Assembly (NCBI RefSeq): GCF_003633615.1
Contig: NZ_RBKU01000001.1
Span: 4,278,001 to 4,342,000, forward strand
Reading direction: 5' to 3'
Source: Mucilaginibacter gracilis
Lineage (GTDB): Bacteria > Bacteroidota > Bacteroidia > Sphingobacteriales > Sphingobacteriaceae
Length of the DNA: 64,000 nucleotides
Part shown: positions 18,792 through 28,800 of the stretch, piece by piece
How the letters are laid out: every line of letters begins with the position of its first letter
Position numbering within the stretch: position 1 is the stretch's first letter
Position numbers and translations under genes: made by a program
The notes under the pieces: generated by a model
Told to the model about the DNA's origin: nothing
Seen by the model: the letters and a program-made list of their open reading frames with translations, nothing else
Databases searched by the model: none

Positions 18792-20702
18792 ATGAAAAAG
18801 AAAATATTGTTTCTCATAATTATTTTTACCGGGAGTGCTTTCACTTCGTGTAAAAAGTTTTTAACCGTTCTTCCGCAAGATTCGGTTTCACCTACAACCT
18901 ATTACAGCACACCTGCGCAACTTACTTCGGCGTTGATGGATGTGTATTCGGAATTGGGTAATACGGATGAATCTACCTATTCGCGATTTTTATCATTGGA
19001 AGCCGGTACTTCTACCGATGATATTTATGCGCGCAGCTCGGCAAACGTATCGGCAGCGTGTTATAATGCAAGCTCGTCTTACGCCAATTTTACTAATTGC
19101 TGGAACGATATGTATACCGGTATAGAACGGGCTAATTTGTTATTGGCCACCTTACCAAATTCGCCGGTGGCAACAGCAACAAAAAACGAAATTATGGGTG
19201 AGGCTTTGTTTTTAAGAGCTTACTATTATTTTATTTTGGTAAGCTACTGGGGTAGTGTACCCTTAAAGCTTGTACCAACCGCCGGCCCTACCGATATAAA
19301 CTTTCCACGCGTTCCAAAAGCACAGATATACAATAAAATTATTACCGACATGACTACCGCCGAAGGTTTGGTTAACTCATCGGCAGTGTGGGGCACTACC
19401 GGGCGTGTATCAACAGATTGCGTTGATGGTATACTTGCCAGGGTTTATTTAAGTGCGGCGGGCCGCTTAGGTAATCCAGCGTATTTTGTACAAGCCAAAA
19501 ATTATGCACAAAAAGTTATAAGCGGCGGCATGCACAGCTTAAATGCCGACTATACAAAAATATTTATTAACGAAAGTGCTAAGGTTGAAGATACCCAGGA
19601 GTGTATTTGGGAAGTTGAGTTTTACAGCACCAACCCGGAGGTAAACTTTAATTATGAGCGTTTTGGCTCTACAATAGGTATCAATAATACCAATACGCAA
19701 GCTGGTTTTATGCAAGGTTTGTATGAGGGCACCGGTACCTATTACAACTCGTTTGGCAAAGGCGATTTGCGTAGGGATTGGACTTTAGCACCTTTTTACT
19801 ATACCGGGCAGGTAATTACCGGTGCCCCGATTACTATAGCGGCAACTGCTGTTTGGGGCCGGTCTATGGCTAAATGGCGCAGGCAATATGAAACAGCGTC
19901 CAGCTATGGCGTTAAAAACTTTGGTGGTACAAACTACCCGCTGCTTAGGTACTCAGACGTGCTGTTAATGGCTGCCGAAGCTGACAATGAAATAAATGGC
20001 CCCAATGCTACTAATATAGGGTACATTAATATGGTTAGAGAGCGGGGGTATGGTATTAACCTTAACGGTGTATATGTAAGTTCAACAACCATTACTAATG
20101 CTGGTACAGGCTATACTGTTGCGCCAACTGTTACTTTTACTGGTGGCGGCGGTACACGCACTGCGGTGGGTACGGCTACAATTTCGGGCGGTAAGGTTAC
20201 CGCGATAATCATTACCGACGGCGGAGCCGGTTACACATCCTCACCTACAGTTACATTTAGCGCGCCAACAACAGGTACTACTGCCACAGCAACGGCTACT
20301 TTGTTTAACTATACCACACAATGCGATTTACCTGTAGCTGCCAACTGGAACCAGGCTACACTTAGGCAGGAGATTATGCTTGAGCGTTCTTTAGAATTGG
20401 GTGGCGAAGGCCTGCGCAAAATGGACCTTTATCGTTGGGGTACTTTTTATACTGTTGAAAAAAATATGTATACCTATATTACAGCAGGACAAGCTGCATA
20501 CAGCATCGGGCCGCTGTTGTTCCCGGCAACACCTTTGGCGCCTACATCATCGGCCACATCAACCTATGGCTATACGGGCCAGGTAAGTGCCTCAACACCG
20601 TACAATAATGTATCGATGCGCGATACTTGTTTCCCGATACCGATTTCAGAATTACAACTTAATCCTGGTATTCCTACAGCTTCGCAAAACACGGGCTGGT
20701 AA
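18792..20702 (+). CDS. SusD/RagB family lipoprotein with an inserted beta-repeat module
   Basis: 636 residues, longer than the 450-580 usual for SusD. Lipoprotein signal with SCKKF (Cys20). SusD features are present: [33 protein letters not shown] and the late [21 protein letters not shown]. Between [13 protein letters not shown] and [13 protein letters not shown] (residues about 427-510, bases 20070-20326) there is a Gly/Thr-rich insert containing two 40-residue repeats, each with a GYTxxPTVTF motif. The protein should cap the SusC transporter and bind glycan on the cell surface. The insert sits where a short loop is normal and might be an extra carbohydrate-binding or spacer module; that is inference. 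Confidence 0.93.
   Translation: MKKKILFLIIIFTGSAFTSCKKFLTVLPQDSVSPTTYYSTPAQLTSALMDVYSELGNTDESTYSRFLSLEAGTSTDDIYARSSANVSAACYNASSSYANFTNCWNDMYTGIERANLLLATLPNSPVATATKNEIMGEALFLRAYYYFILVSYWGSVPLKLVPTAGPTDINFPRVPKAQIYNKIITDMTTAEGLVNSSAVWGTTGRVSTDCVDGILARVYLSAAGRLGNPAYFVQAKNYAQKVISGGMHSLNADYTKIFINESAKVEDTQECIWEVEFYSTNPEVNFNYERFGSTIGINNTNTQAGFMQGLYEGTGTYYNSFGKGDLRRDWTLAPFYYTGQVITGAPITIAATAVWGRSMAKWRRQYETASSYGVKNFGGTNYPLLRYSDVLLMAAEADNEINGPNATNIGYINMVRERGYGINLNGVYVSSTTITNAGTGYTVAPTVTFTGGGGTRTAVGTATISGGKVTAIIITDGGAGYTSSPTVTFSAPTTGTTATATATLFNYTTQCDLPVAANWNQATLRQEIMLERSLELGGEGLRKMDLYRWGTFYTVEKNMYTYITAGQAAYSIGPLLFPATPLAPTSSATSTYGYTGQVSASTPYNNVSMRDTCFPIPISELQLNPGIPTASQNTGW
20070..20326 (+). repeat. Two 40-residue GYTxxPTVTF repeats inside SusD
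   Basis: [17 protein letters not shown] and [16 protein letters not shown] recur exactly 120 bases apart (tyrosine codons at 20112 and 20232), each followed by a T/A-rich strand such as [17 protein letters not shown] or TATATATL. The pattern resembles beta-strand repeats of fibre-like surface proteins. Confidence 0.7.
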
Positions 20703-20759
20703 AGTGCGCTTCTTAAAAAAACAGTTATAAACCCTGATTAATTTAAAAATGAAAAGCCC

Positions 20760-20791
20760 GGCCCCATAAGCAATTGCGAACCTTAGGGGCC
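20760..20791 (+). terminator. Hairpin between susD and GH2 gene
   Basis: GGCCCC(A)TAAG pairs with CTTAGGGGCC around an 11-base loop, with one bulged A. There is no T-run. It may lower expression of the downstream enzymes relative to susCD or protect the susCD mRNA end. Confidence 0.4.
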
Positions 20792-20840
20792 AGGGTTTGC
20801 CATTGCGAAAACAAAACATCTAAGAAAAAAAAGCTTACAG

Positions 20841-23294
20841 TTGAAAAAAATTAAGTTAGGTTTAATATTAATATTGTTATCAGTTTACGGGTATGGCCAG
20901 CAAACAAGCCGTATCAACAATAACTGGCAGTTTTTAAAACAGGATATTGGCGGAATTTGGGAAGCTGTTAGGCCGGTTACTGCTGGTAACCCCGAGAGCG
21001 TGCCGGTTTGGAGCCAGGTAAGCCTGCCGCACTGTTTTAATAGCCGCGATGCTGTTGACCCAACCGGCAATTATTATCAGGGCCCTGGCTGGTACCGCAC
21101 GCAGATAGATGTGCAAAACCCCTACACCTATGGGCGTACTTTACTTCATTTTGAAGGGGCCGGGCAAAAAACAGATGTGTACTTGTATACTACTAAAGTA
21201 GGATCGCATTTGGGCGGGTATGATGAATGGACGGTAGATATTACAAAGGCGGCAGAAGATTTTAAAAAAACGGCTGTTTGTAAAAAACAGTTTGGCGGTA
21301 AAGTACCCATCAGTATTAGGTGTGATAACTCTCGCGATCTGGAAAGTATCCCCTCGCGCTTGTCGGACTTTTGTGTGTATGGCGGCATATACAGGTACCT
21401 GAACCTGGTTTATGCACCCTCCTTGTCAATCGATAAAGTCTTTGCTTCTGCCAGCGTCGATCTTCAAAAAAAAGCGGGCCTGGTTAACGTCAGGCTACGA
21501 TTTTATAATCCCGGTAAGGATTCTTTGGCTACTGTAAAGAGCAGCCTTTTCGATCCGGCAGGCCGCGTAGTAGATTCGTCGCAAATTAAATTAAAAGGAC
21601 TGAAAGGCGATATTGCGGTTAGTTCGTTCAGCGTTCAAAACCCCTCGTTATGGTCGCCCAATAATCCTGCGCTATACACCTTAAAGGTAAGCGTTATTGG
21701 CAAAACAGGTGCCGTTATGCAGACGGAAAAAGTTGGATTCCGTAATTTTGAATTTGTAGATTATGGCCCTTTTAAGCTAAACGGGCAGCGATTATTACTT
21801 AAAGGAACGCACCGGCATGATGACCAGGCCGGTGTTGCCGCCGCTGTTACTGAAGATATGATGCGCAAGGAGATGTTGATGATTAAAGACATGGGGGCAA
21901 ACTTTATACGGTTGGGGCATTACCAGCAATCGCGCATCATATTAAACTTGTGCGATAGCCTTGGCATTCTGGTGTGGGAAGAGGAGCCCTGGTGCCGCGG
22001 TGGCCTTGGCGGCGATGTATATAAAAACCAGGCCCGCGGTATGCTAACCAATATGATAGAACAACATTACAACCATCCCGCGGTTATTATATGGGGACTT
22101 GGTAATGAGAACGATTGGGAAGGTGATTTTTCTGACTTTGATAAACAGGAGATCAGGACATTTATGGGCGAACAGAACGACCGCGCACACCGGCTGGATC
22201 CTTCACGTAAAACCGCCATCCGCCGATGCGATTTTTGTAAAGATATCGTAGATGTTTATTCACCTTCAATATGGGCAGGGTGGTACCGGGGTGCATATAA
22301 AGATTATAAGTATACTACAGAAACCGAGTTTAAATTGGTAAAGCATTTTCTGCATATTGAATGGGGCGGTGATAGCCAAGCCTTACGCAATTCGGAAGAT
22401 CCGGAGGGTTTTTTAAATAATATTCCAACGGGCAAAGGGGCCGATGAGCGTTTGGGCGATGCCAATTTGCACGGTGGAAATGCGCGGGTATCGCGAGACG
22501 GCGATTGGAGCGAAAGTTATATATGTGATTTGTTTGACTGGACCCTGAAAGAGCAGGAAACGATGCCATGGTTAACAGGTACTGCTTTTTGGACATTTAA
22601 GGATTTTGCAACGCCTTTGCGCCCCGAAAACCCGGTTCCGTATGTTAACCAGAAAGGTGTGGTTGAGCATGATCTTACAAAGAAAGAATCATATTACGTA
22701 TTTCAATCATACTGGGCCAATAAGCCAATGGTGCATATATACGGGCATAACTGGCCGGTACGTTGGGGCAAAGCGGGCGAATTGAAAATGGTTAAAGTAT
22801 ATTCAAATTGTACAGAGGCTGAGTTATTTGCTAATGGTAAAAGTTACGGCGTTAAAAAGCGAAACAGTGCCGATTTCCCGGCGGCGGGTTTTCATTGGGA
22901 TGTTGTTTTTAAACCGGGCAGCAATCATTTAAAAGTAGTCGCCAAAAGCGGTGGTACTGTTTTGACCGACGAAATTGACCAGATGTATCAAACCGAAAAA
23001 TGGTCGAAACCATCAAAAATAATTATCAAAAAAGTATCATTAGCCGAGGGAGTAGTTACTGTGCAGGTTAATCTTGTTGACGACCAGGGAATACAATGCC
23101 TCGACGCAAAAAATACAATCACGTTTTCGCTGGCCGGAGATGGAACTTTGCTGGATAATGTTGGTACAAGCAGAGGCTCCCGCGTTGTGCAGGCTTACAA
23201 TGGGAGAGCCTTAATATCTGTAAAAACTAATAATGGCAGTAGCACAATTGGTGTAAGTTCGGCAGGTTTACCAACTGTTTTTTTAGCGCTATAA
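20841..23294 (+). CDS. Glycoside hydrolase family 2 enzyme
   Basis: 817 residues from a TTG start, no in-frame ATG fits the signal peptide better (KKIKLGLILILLSVYGYGQ). Domain order is typical of GH2: N-terminal sugar-binding jelly roll (about 25-200), immunoglobulin-like domain (about 205-305), TIM barrel (about 310-610), then C-terminal beta domains. Acid/base Glu423 lies in WGLGNENDW and the candidate nucleophile Glu507 in HIEWGGD. Members act as exo-beta-galactosidases, glucuronidases or mannosidases; the PUL context with a lyase and GH88 makes a uronide- or galactoside-trimming role likely, but I cannot fix the specificity. Probably periplasmic. Confidence 0.92.
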   Translation: MKKIKLGLILILLSVYGYGQQTSRINNNWQFLKQDIGGIWEAVRPVTAGNPESVPVWSQVSLPHCFNSRDAVDPTGNYYQGPGWYRTQIDVQNPYTYGRTLLHFEGAGQKTDVYLYTTKVGSHLGGYDEWTVDITKAAEDFKKTAVCKKQFGGKVPISIRCDNSRDLESIPSRLSDFCVYGGIYRYLNLVYAPSLSIDKVFASASVDLQKKAGLVNVRLRFYNPGKDSLATVKSSLFDPAGRVVDSSQIKLKGLKGDIAVSSFSVQNPSLWSPNNPALYTLKVSVIGKTGAVMQTEKVGFRNFEFVDYGPFKLNGQRLLLKGTHRHDDQAGVAAAVTEDMMRKEMLMIKDMGANFIRLGHYQQSRIILNLCDSLGILVWEEEPWCRGGLGGDVYKNQARGMLTNMIEQHYNHPAVIIWGLGNENDWEGDFSDFDKQEIRTFMGEQNDRAHRLDPSRKTAIRRCDFCKDIVDVYSPSIWAGWYRGAYKDYKYTTETEFKLVKHFLHIEWGGDSQALRNSEDPEGFLNNIPTGKGADERLGDANLHGGNARVSRDGDWSESYICDLFDWTLKEQETMPWLTGTAFWTFKDFATPLRPENPVPYVNQKGVVEHDLTKKESYYVFQSYWANKPMVHIYGHNWPVRWGKAGELKMVKVYSNCTEAELFANGKSYGVKKRNSADFPAAGFHWDVVFKPGSNHLKVVAKSGGTVLTDEIDQMYQTEKWSKPSKIIIKKVSLAEGVVTVQVNLVDDQGIQCLDAKNTITFSLAGDGTLLDNVGTSRGSRVVQAYNGRALISVKTNNGSSTIGVSSAGLPTVFLAL

Positions 23295-23301
23295 ATAAGG
23301 T

Positions 23302-24486
23302 ATGAGAAAACTAACATGTTTATGGTTTTTTGGTTTGGCAGTTTTGTTGCCCAATATTGCCTGGCAACAGCCCAAAAACGATAGTTTAACTATAAACGAT
23401 GTTAAGGCGGTTTTAAACAAAAATGTTATGGCACAGGCCGAATGGGCAATGCGGCAGCAGCCAATTACCATTACGGCACAAAGCTCGGCACGTAGCGCGG
23501 GTGGCAAACACGATTTTTATTCGGAAGGGGATTATTGGTGGCCTGACCCCAAAGACCCCTCGGCCCCCTATATTCAAAAAGACGGATTAACCAATCCGGA
23601 TAATTTTACCGCGCACCGTTTGGCCATGATCCGTTTTAGCCAAATTATAGGCGCGCTGGCATCAGCCTATAAACTTACCCACCAGGTTAAATACATTAAA
23701 CAAGCAAGTTTACACCTGCGTGCATGGTTTGCCAACCCCGAAACGCTGATGAACCCCAATTTACAATACGCACAGGCTATAAAAGGCTTAACTACCGGCA
23801 GGGGAATTGGCATTATTGATACCATTCAGTTAATGGAGGTAGCACAGGGCGTTATGGCTATGGAAGGCGACCCGGCAATGGATAAAACATTAGTAGGGCA
23901 GGTACGTAACTGGTTTATACAATACCTTAGCTGGTTAACAACCAGTAAAAACGGACTAGAAGAAAAGGCTGCTAAAAACAACCACGGCACTTGTTGGACA
24001 ATGCAGGTAGCCTGCTTTGCCCGTTTTACCAAAAACAAGGTGCTTACTGATACTTGTATCAATCGTTTTAAAAACATATTGCTGCCCAACCAAATGGCAG
24101 CAGACGGGAGCCTGCCACTGGAGCTAAAACGCACAAAGCCCTATGGTTATTCAATTTTCGATCTTGATGCACTGGCAACACTCTGCCAGATACTTTCAAC
24201 GCCCGAAAACAATTTGTGGAATTTTTATACCCCGGATGGCAAAGGGATAAAAAAAGGAGTGGAATACCTATATCCCTATCTTTTTGATAAAAGTAAATGG
24301 CCCTTTCGGCACGATGTAATGTATTGGGATGAATGGCCCGTTGCGCAACCGTCACTGCTGTTCGGTGCGTTTGCGTATCTCAATAACCAGTGGTTTAGCA
24401 CCTGGAAATCTCTCAACCATAATCCAACGGTTCCCGAAGTAATCAGGAACTTACCTGTAAGAAACCCATTGATCTGGCTAAATTAA
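23302..24486 (+). CDS. Alginate-lyase-superfamily polysaccharide lyase (PL38-like)
   Basis: 394 residues, seven bases after the GH2 gene. A signal peptide is present (about 20 residues). The whole mature protein is an all-helical barrel of the alginate lyase Pfam family: SAGGKHDFYSEGDYWWPDP near the start, NPNLQYAQAIKGLTTGRGIGI in the middle, then the active-site region KNNHGT with Asn227 and His228 and a tyrosine near Tyr281/Tyr283 (KPYGYSIFD). Lyases of this fold cleave uronic acid polymers by beta-elimination, using Tyr and His with an Asn neutralising the carboxylate. Similarity to CAZy PL38 (alginate or glucuronan lyase) is my reading from memory. The substrate may be glucuronan, alginate or similar. 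Confidence 0.85.
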   Translation: MRKLTCLWFFGLAVLLPNIAWQQPKNDSLTINDVKAVLNKNVMAQAEWAMRQQPITITAQSSARSAGGKHDFYSEGDYWWPDPKDPSAPYIQKDGLTNPDNFTAHRLAMIRFSQIIGALASAYKLTHQVKYIKQASLHLRAWFANPETLMNPNLQYAQAIKGLTTGRGIGIIDTIQLMEVAQGVMAMEGDPAMDKTLVGQVRNWFIQYLSWLTTSKNGLEEKAAKNNHGTCWTMQVACFARFTKNKVLTDTCINRFKNILLPNQMAADGSLPLELKRTKPYGYSIFDLDALATLCQILSTPENNLWNFYTPDGKGIKKGVEYLYPYLFDKSKWPFRHDVMYWDEWPVAQPSLLFGAFAYLNNQWFSTWKSLNHNPTVPEVIRNLPVRNPLIWLN

Positions 24487-24501
24487 TAGCAATTAAAAAA
24501 A

Positions 24502-25710
24502 ATGAATTTTAAAAACACGCTCGCTATTGCTTTTGTTTTAATATTAACCTGTACCGCGGTATCAGCTCAAAATTTAGTTGAAACAGGGTTTAAGAAAGCC
24601 GAAGCCCAAACAAATTTAATGCTGGCAGAGATAATTAAAGCGCGGCACCGGGATAGCACTGGAGTATCGCCGCGCACGCTATCTGATGGGCAACTTAAAC
24701 TCGTTCCGTCAAAAGATTGGTGTAGTGGCTTTTTCCCCGGCGAACTATGGTTATTGTATCGGCATACAAACAATGCAAAGTGGCTAAAGTTAGCCGAAGC
24801 TTATACATTGCGTTTAGAAACCGAAAAAAATAATGGTACAACGCACGATATGGGCTTTAAAATTTATTGTAGCTTCGGTACCGGCTATGCAATTACCGCC
24901 AATAAGCACTATAAAACGGTAATTATTGAAGCTGCCAAAACGCTCGCAACACGGTACAGTGCTAAAGTAGACGCCATTAAATCATGGGATAAAAAGGAAT
25001 GGAAATTCCCGGTAATTATTGATAACATGATGAACTTGGAATTGCTTTTTGAGGCATCAAAACTCTCTGGCGATTCTACTTTTTACAAAATTGCTGTAAG
25101 CCATGCAAACACCACCTTAAAAAATCACTTTCGCCCTAATTATAGTTCGTATCATTTGGTAAGTTATGACCCTGAAACAGGTGAGGTAATAAAAAAACAA
25201 ACCCACCAGGGCTATGCCGATGAGTCGGCGTGGGCGCGGGGGCAAAGCTGGGCACTTTATGGTTACACCATGTGTTACCGTGAAACCGGTAATAAATTAT
25301 ACCTTCAACAGGCCGAGAATGTTGCGAAATATATTCTTCAGAACCCTAATCTCCCAAGCGATCTGGTTCCGTATTGGGATTATAACGCGCCAAACATACC
25401 AAACGAGCCTCGCGATGCTTCGGCGGCTGCAATAGTAGCATCGGCACTGTATGAACTGAGCGGCTACAGCCAGGCCAGAATAAAATATTTAAAAAAGGCA
25501 GATGCTATTATGGAAAGCTTAACGCAGAAATATATGGCCAATGCCGGGAGCAATAAGGGATTTGTTTTGTTGCACAGCACTGGATCTAAACCCGCGAACA
25601 GTGAAATAGACGTGCCCCTAAGCTACGCCGACTATTATTACATGGAAGCACTAACCCGTAAATATAATTTGGAAAAGGGCAAGCCAGCAATTGCTTTATC
25701 ACCACGTTAA
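24502..25710 (+). CDS. GH88 unsaturated glucuronyl hydrolase
   Basis: 402 residues with a signal peptide ending near VSAQ (residue 22-23). It is a six-hairpin helical barrel of family GH88: CSGFFPGELWLLYRHT, GTTHDMGF with Asp116, and IIDNMMNLELLF with Asp174. These correspond to the two aspartates used to hydrate the double bond of 4,5-unsaturated uronyl residues. The HQGYADESAWARGQSWALYG stretch is another family hallmark. It follows the lyase by 15 bases, which fits the pathway: the lyase creates unsaturated ends and this enzyme releases them as free 5-keto sugars. Likely periplasmic. Confidence 0.93.
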   Translation: MNFKNTLAIAFVLILTCTAVSAQNLVETGFKKAEAQTNLMLAEIIKARHRDSTGVSPRTLSDGQLKLVPSKDWCSGFFPGELWLLYRHTNNAKWLKLAEAYTLRLETEKNNGTTHDMGFKIYCSFGTGYAITANKHYKTVIIEAAKTLATRYSAKVDAIKSWDKKEWKFPVIIDNMMNLELLFEASKLSGDSTFYKIAVSHANTTLKNHFRPNYSSYHLVSYDPETGEVIKKQTHQGYADESAWARGQSWALYGYTMCYRETGNKLYLQQAENVAKYILQNPNLPSDLVPYWDYNAPNIPNEPRDASAAAIVASALYELSGYSQARIKYLKKADAIMESLTQKYMANAGSNKGFVLLHSTGSKPANSEIDVPLSYADYYYMEALTRKYNLEKGKPAIALSPR

Positions 25711-25836
25711 AAAAATACATTTATTAATATTTATCCCTTATTTAATGGGGATGCAAAAACCGGTTATTATTGTTTATCCAACAAAAAATTAGTTACTTAG
25801 ATTAGCCAATTTTAACAGATAACCATTTTATAAACC

Positions 25837-28800
25837 GTGCAATTGATAAGAAAGCTGTTTTTCTCTATTTGCGTTTTTTTGCTTTTTTTTTGGAGTGAGA
25901 CAGGTGCCTATGCACAAAATACGTTGATATTTAAGAACATCAACGTTGATAACGGTTTGCCGCAAAATACGGTACTTTCTGTTTTGCAAGATGATAAAGG
26001 GTATATGTGGCTTGGTACTTACGATGGTTTAAGTAAGTTTAACGGCCTTGATTTTACAATCTATAAAAACAACGCTAACGACGCTACAAGCATTAGCAAT
26101 AACAAGATCAATAAGCTATTTAAAGATAGTGGCGGCCGTATTTGGGTTGGCACGGTAAATGGCATCAATGTATTTGATCCGCTGAAAGATAATTTCACCC
26201 GTTTTACGTTACCACACGGCGATTCTAATTATATAGTTTTAAACATTGCGCAGGATGAATTTAATGTTATTTGGGTTGGCACCAACAAGGGGCTATTCTT
26301 TATAAATCCTAAAAGTAAATCTGGCCCGCCGGGCGAGCTAACCAAATCTGCCCTATGCGGTAACAACAAAGTAGAGTGCTTATATGTGGATAGTTACCAA
26401 AATTTATGGATCGGCAATGGTAAGTCGCTAAAAATATACAACCCGGCACAAAAAAAGCTCATACCTGTTCCAGCGCCTTTATTAAAAAATAACAACTTTT
26501 CGGGCACGGTGGTTCGTTGCATCTTACAAGATCGGCACCATAATTTTTTGATTGGTACCGAGGCCAAAGGACTGATATATTACGACGTTAAAAGCGGTAT
26601 TTGCACCAATTACGACCAATTGAACGGTTTATTAAGCAATACCGTTCGCGCTTTGTTAGAGGTTGACGACCAAGTAATTTGGGCCGGTACAAAAAAGGGC
26701 TTAAATGTTATCAACATAAAAACAGGTCAAATTAAAAGTTTTATTAACGAACCTTTAAACCCAAATTCGTTAAGCCAAAATTCCATCAGGGAAATTTTTA
26801 CGGATGATGAACATAACATTTGGCTGGGCACTTTTAATGGAGGGGTGAATTGCGTTTATAACCAATTTGACAATTTCTATTACATGGGTTTAAAAAAAGG
26901 CGGCAAAAATAACTTATCGTACAATGTGGTTAACGCTATATTTGAGGATAAGCCGGGAGATTTTTGGATGGGTACCGACGATGGCGGCCTTAACCATGTA
27001 GATAGCGCACTGCAAATCAATAACAGTTATTATCAATACAACGGCGTTATGCGCGAGTTGCTGGGCAACAGTGTTAAGCGAATTGCCCAAAATACAACCG
27101 ACGCCACCAAACTTTGGATTGGCACGGGCAATGGCCTTACTATATTTGACAAAACAACCAAAACGTTTAGCGATACGCACATCCTTCCCAGACCAACGGA
27201 ATCGGGCGTTATCCAAAATTTAGTATTACTGAACGACGAGAAGGGGCTTTGGATAGGAACCAATTTTAGCGGCTTGTATTATTTATCAAAATCGGGGTCG
27301 CTAAAATCTTTCCATATGAGCGATAACAAAATATCAGCTTTGCTTAAAACCGGAGATAATTTATGGGTTGGTACTACAAATAACGGGCTTGATTGCTTAA
27401 ACGTAAAGTTGAACAAAATAGCGCATTACCCGGCAAATATTGAAAAGCCCTATGCCTTAACCAGTAATGCCATTTTAAGTATCTGCAAAGATAAAAATGG
27501 GCACTTATGGATTGGTACCGATGGTGGCGGGCTAAACTACTTTGATACTAAAAGCAGCCGGTTTTACTGTATAGATGAAGAAAAAGGAATAGCAAACAAT
27601 ACTATTCATGAAATATTGGAAGATAGTAAGGGCCGCCTTTGGATTAGTACCAATAAAGGAATATCTTCTATTGATTTAAAGCGATTTGCCGTACCGTTTA
27701 ATAAAAGCGATTTTGTTATAGCAAACTATAGTGTGGAGGATGGCTTACAAAGTAACCAGTTTAGTAACGGCGCGGCTTTAAAGGCTGCCAATGGTAAGCT
27801 TATATTTGGCGGAATAAATGGAATTACGGTATTTGACCCCGATAAAATAAAGGTAAACCGCGTAAAGCCCAATATTGTATTCACCGATTTTTTAATTTTC
27901 AATAAATCGGTATCTTTTAAAACAGAGGGTTCGCCGCTGCAAAAACCTATTGACGAAACTACTCAAATCAGCTTAAATCATAATCAAACCTCATTCACCA
28001 TAAAATTTGCTGCGTTAAATTACATAGCCCCGCATAAAAATAGTTATGCGTTTAAGTTGGAAGGTTTTAGCGATAGTGAATGGCATTATTTAACCGGTGA
28101 GCAAAGTGCAACTTACACCAATTTAGATGTGGGAACTTACTATTTTAAAATCAAGGCAGCCAATAACGATGGTGTTTGGAACAATATACCAAGGGTGTTA
28201 AAAATAATTATTTTACCGCCCTGGTATAAAACTTTTTATGCTTACGGTGCCTATTTGGCTTTGGTTATTTACTTGCTTTACCTGTTCAATATTTACTCCA
28301 AAAGAACCGAGCGTTTAAAAACGGAACTGGCATTTGAATCTATTAACCATGCCAAAGACCAGGAACTGGCCCGTAATCAGCTTAGCTTTTTTGTAAATAT
28401 TTCGCACGAAATTAAGACACCGCTGACCATGATTTTAGCTCCTATTGAGCGTATGATGACTGACGAGGTTAGCTATAACCAAATAAAGCAGCAATTAGGC
28501 ATTATGCAACGGAACGGCAATAAACTGATGCACCTTGTAAATCAGTTACTGGATAAGAAGCAACTAGACGCCGGTCAAATGCATTTGGAGGTAACAGAAA
28601 ATAATATCATAGCCTTTGTTGAGGAGATAATGGTGGCTTTTGCGGGGCTTGCGACTGCCAAAAACATGACCATTAAACTAATCAAAAACACTGATGAAAT
28701 AAACGTTTGGTTTGATGTTGACAAGTTGGAGAAAGTTTTTTTTAACCTCTTATCCAACGCAATAAAGTTTGGCAAAAACTTTGGGGAAATAGTAATCAGC

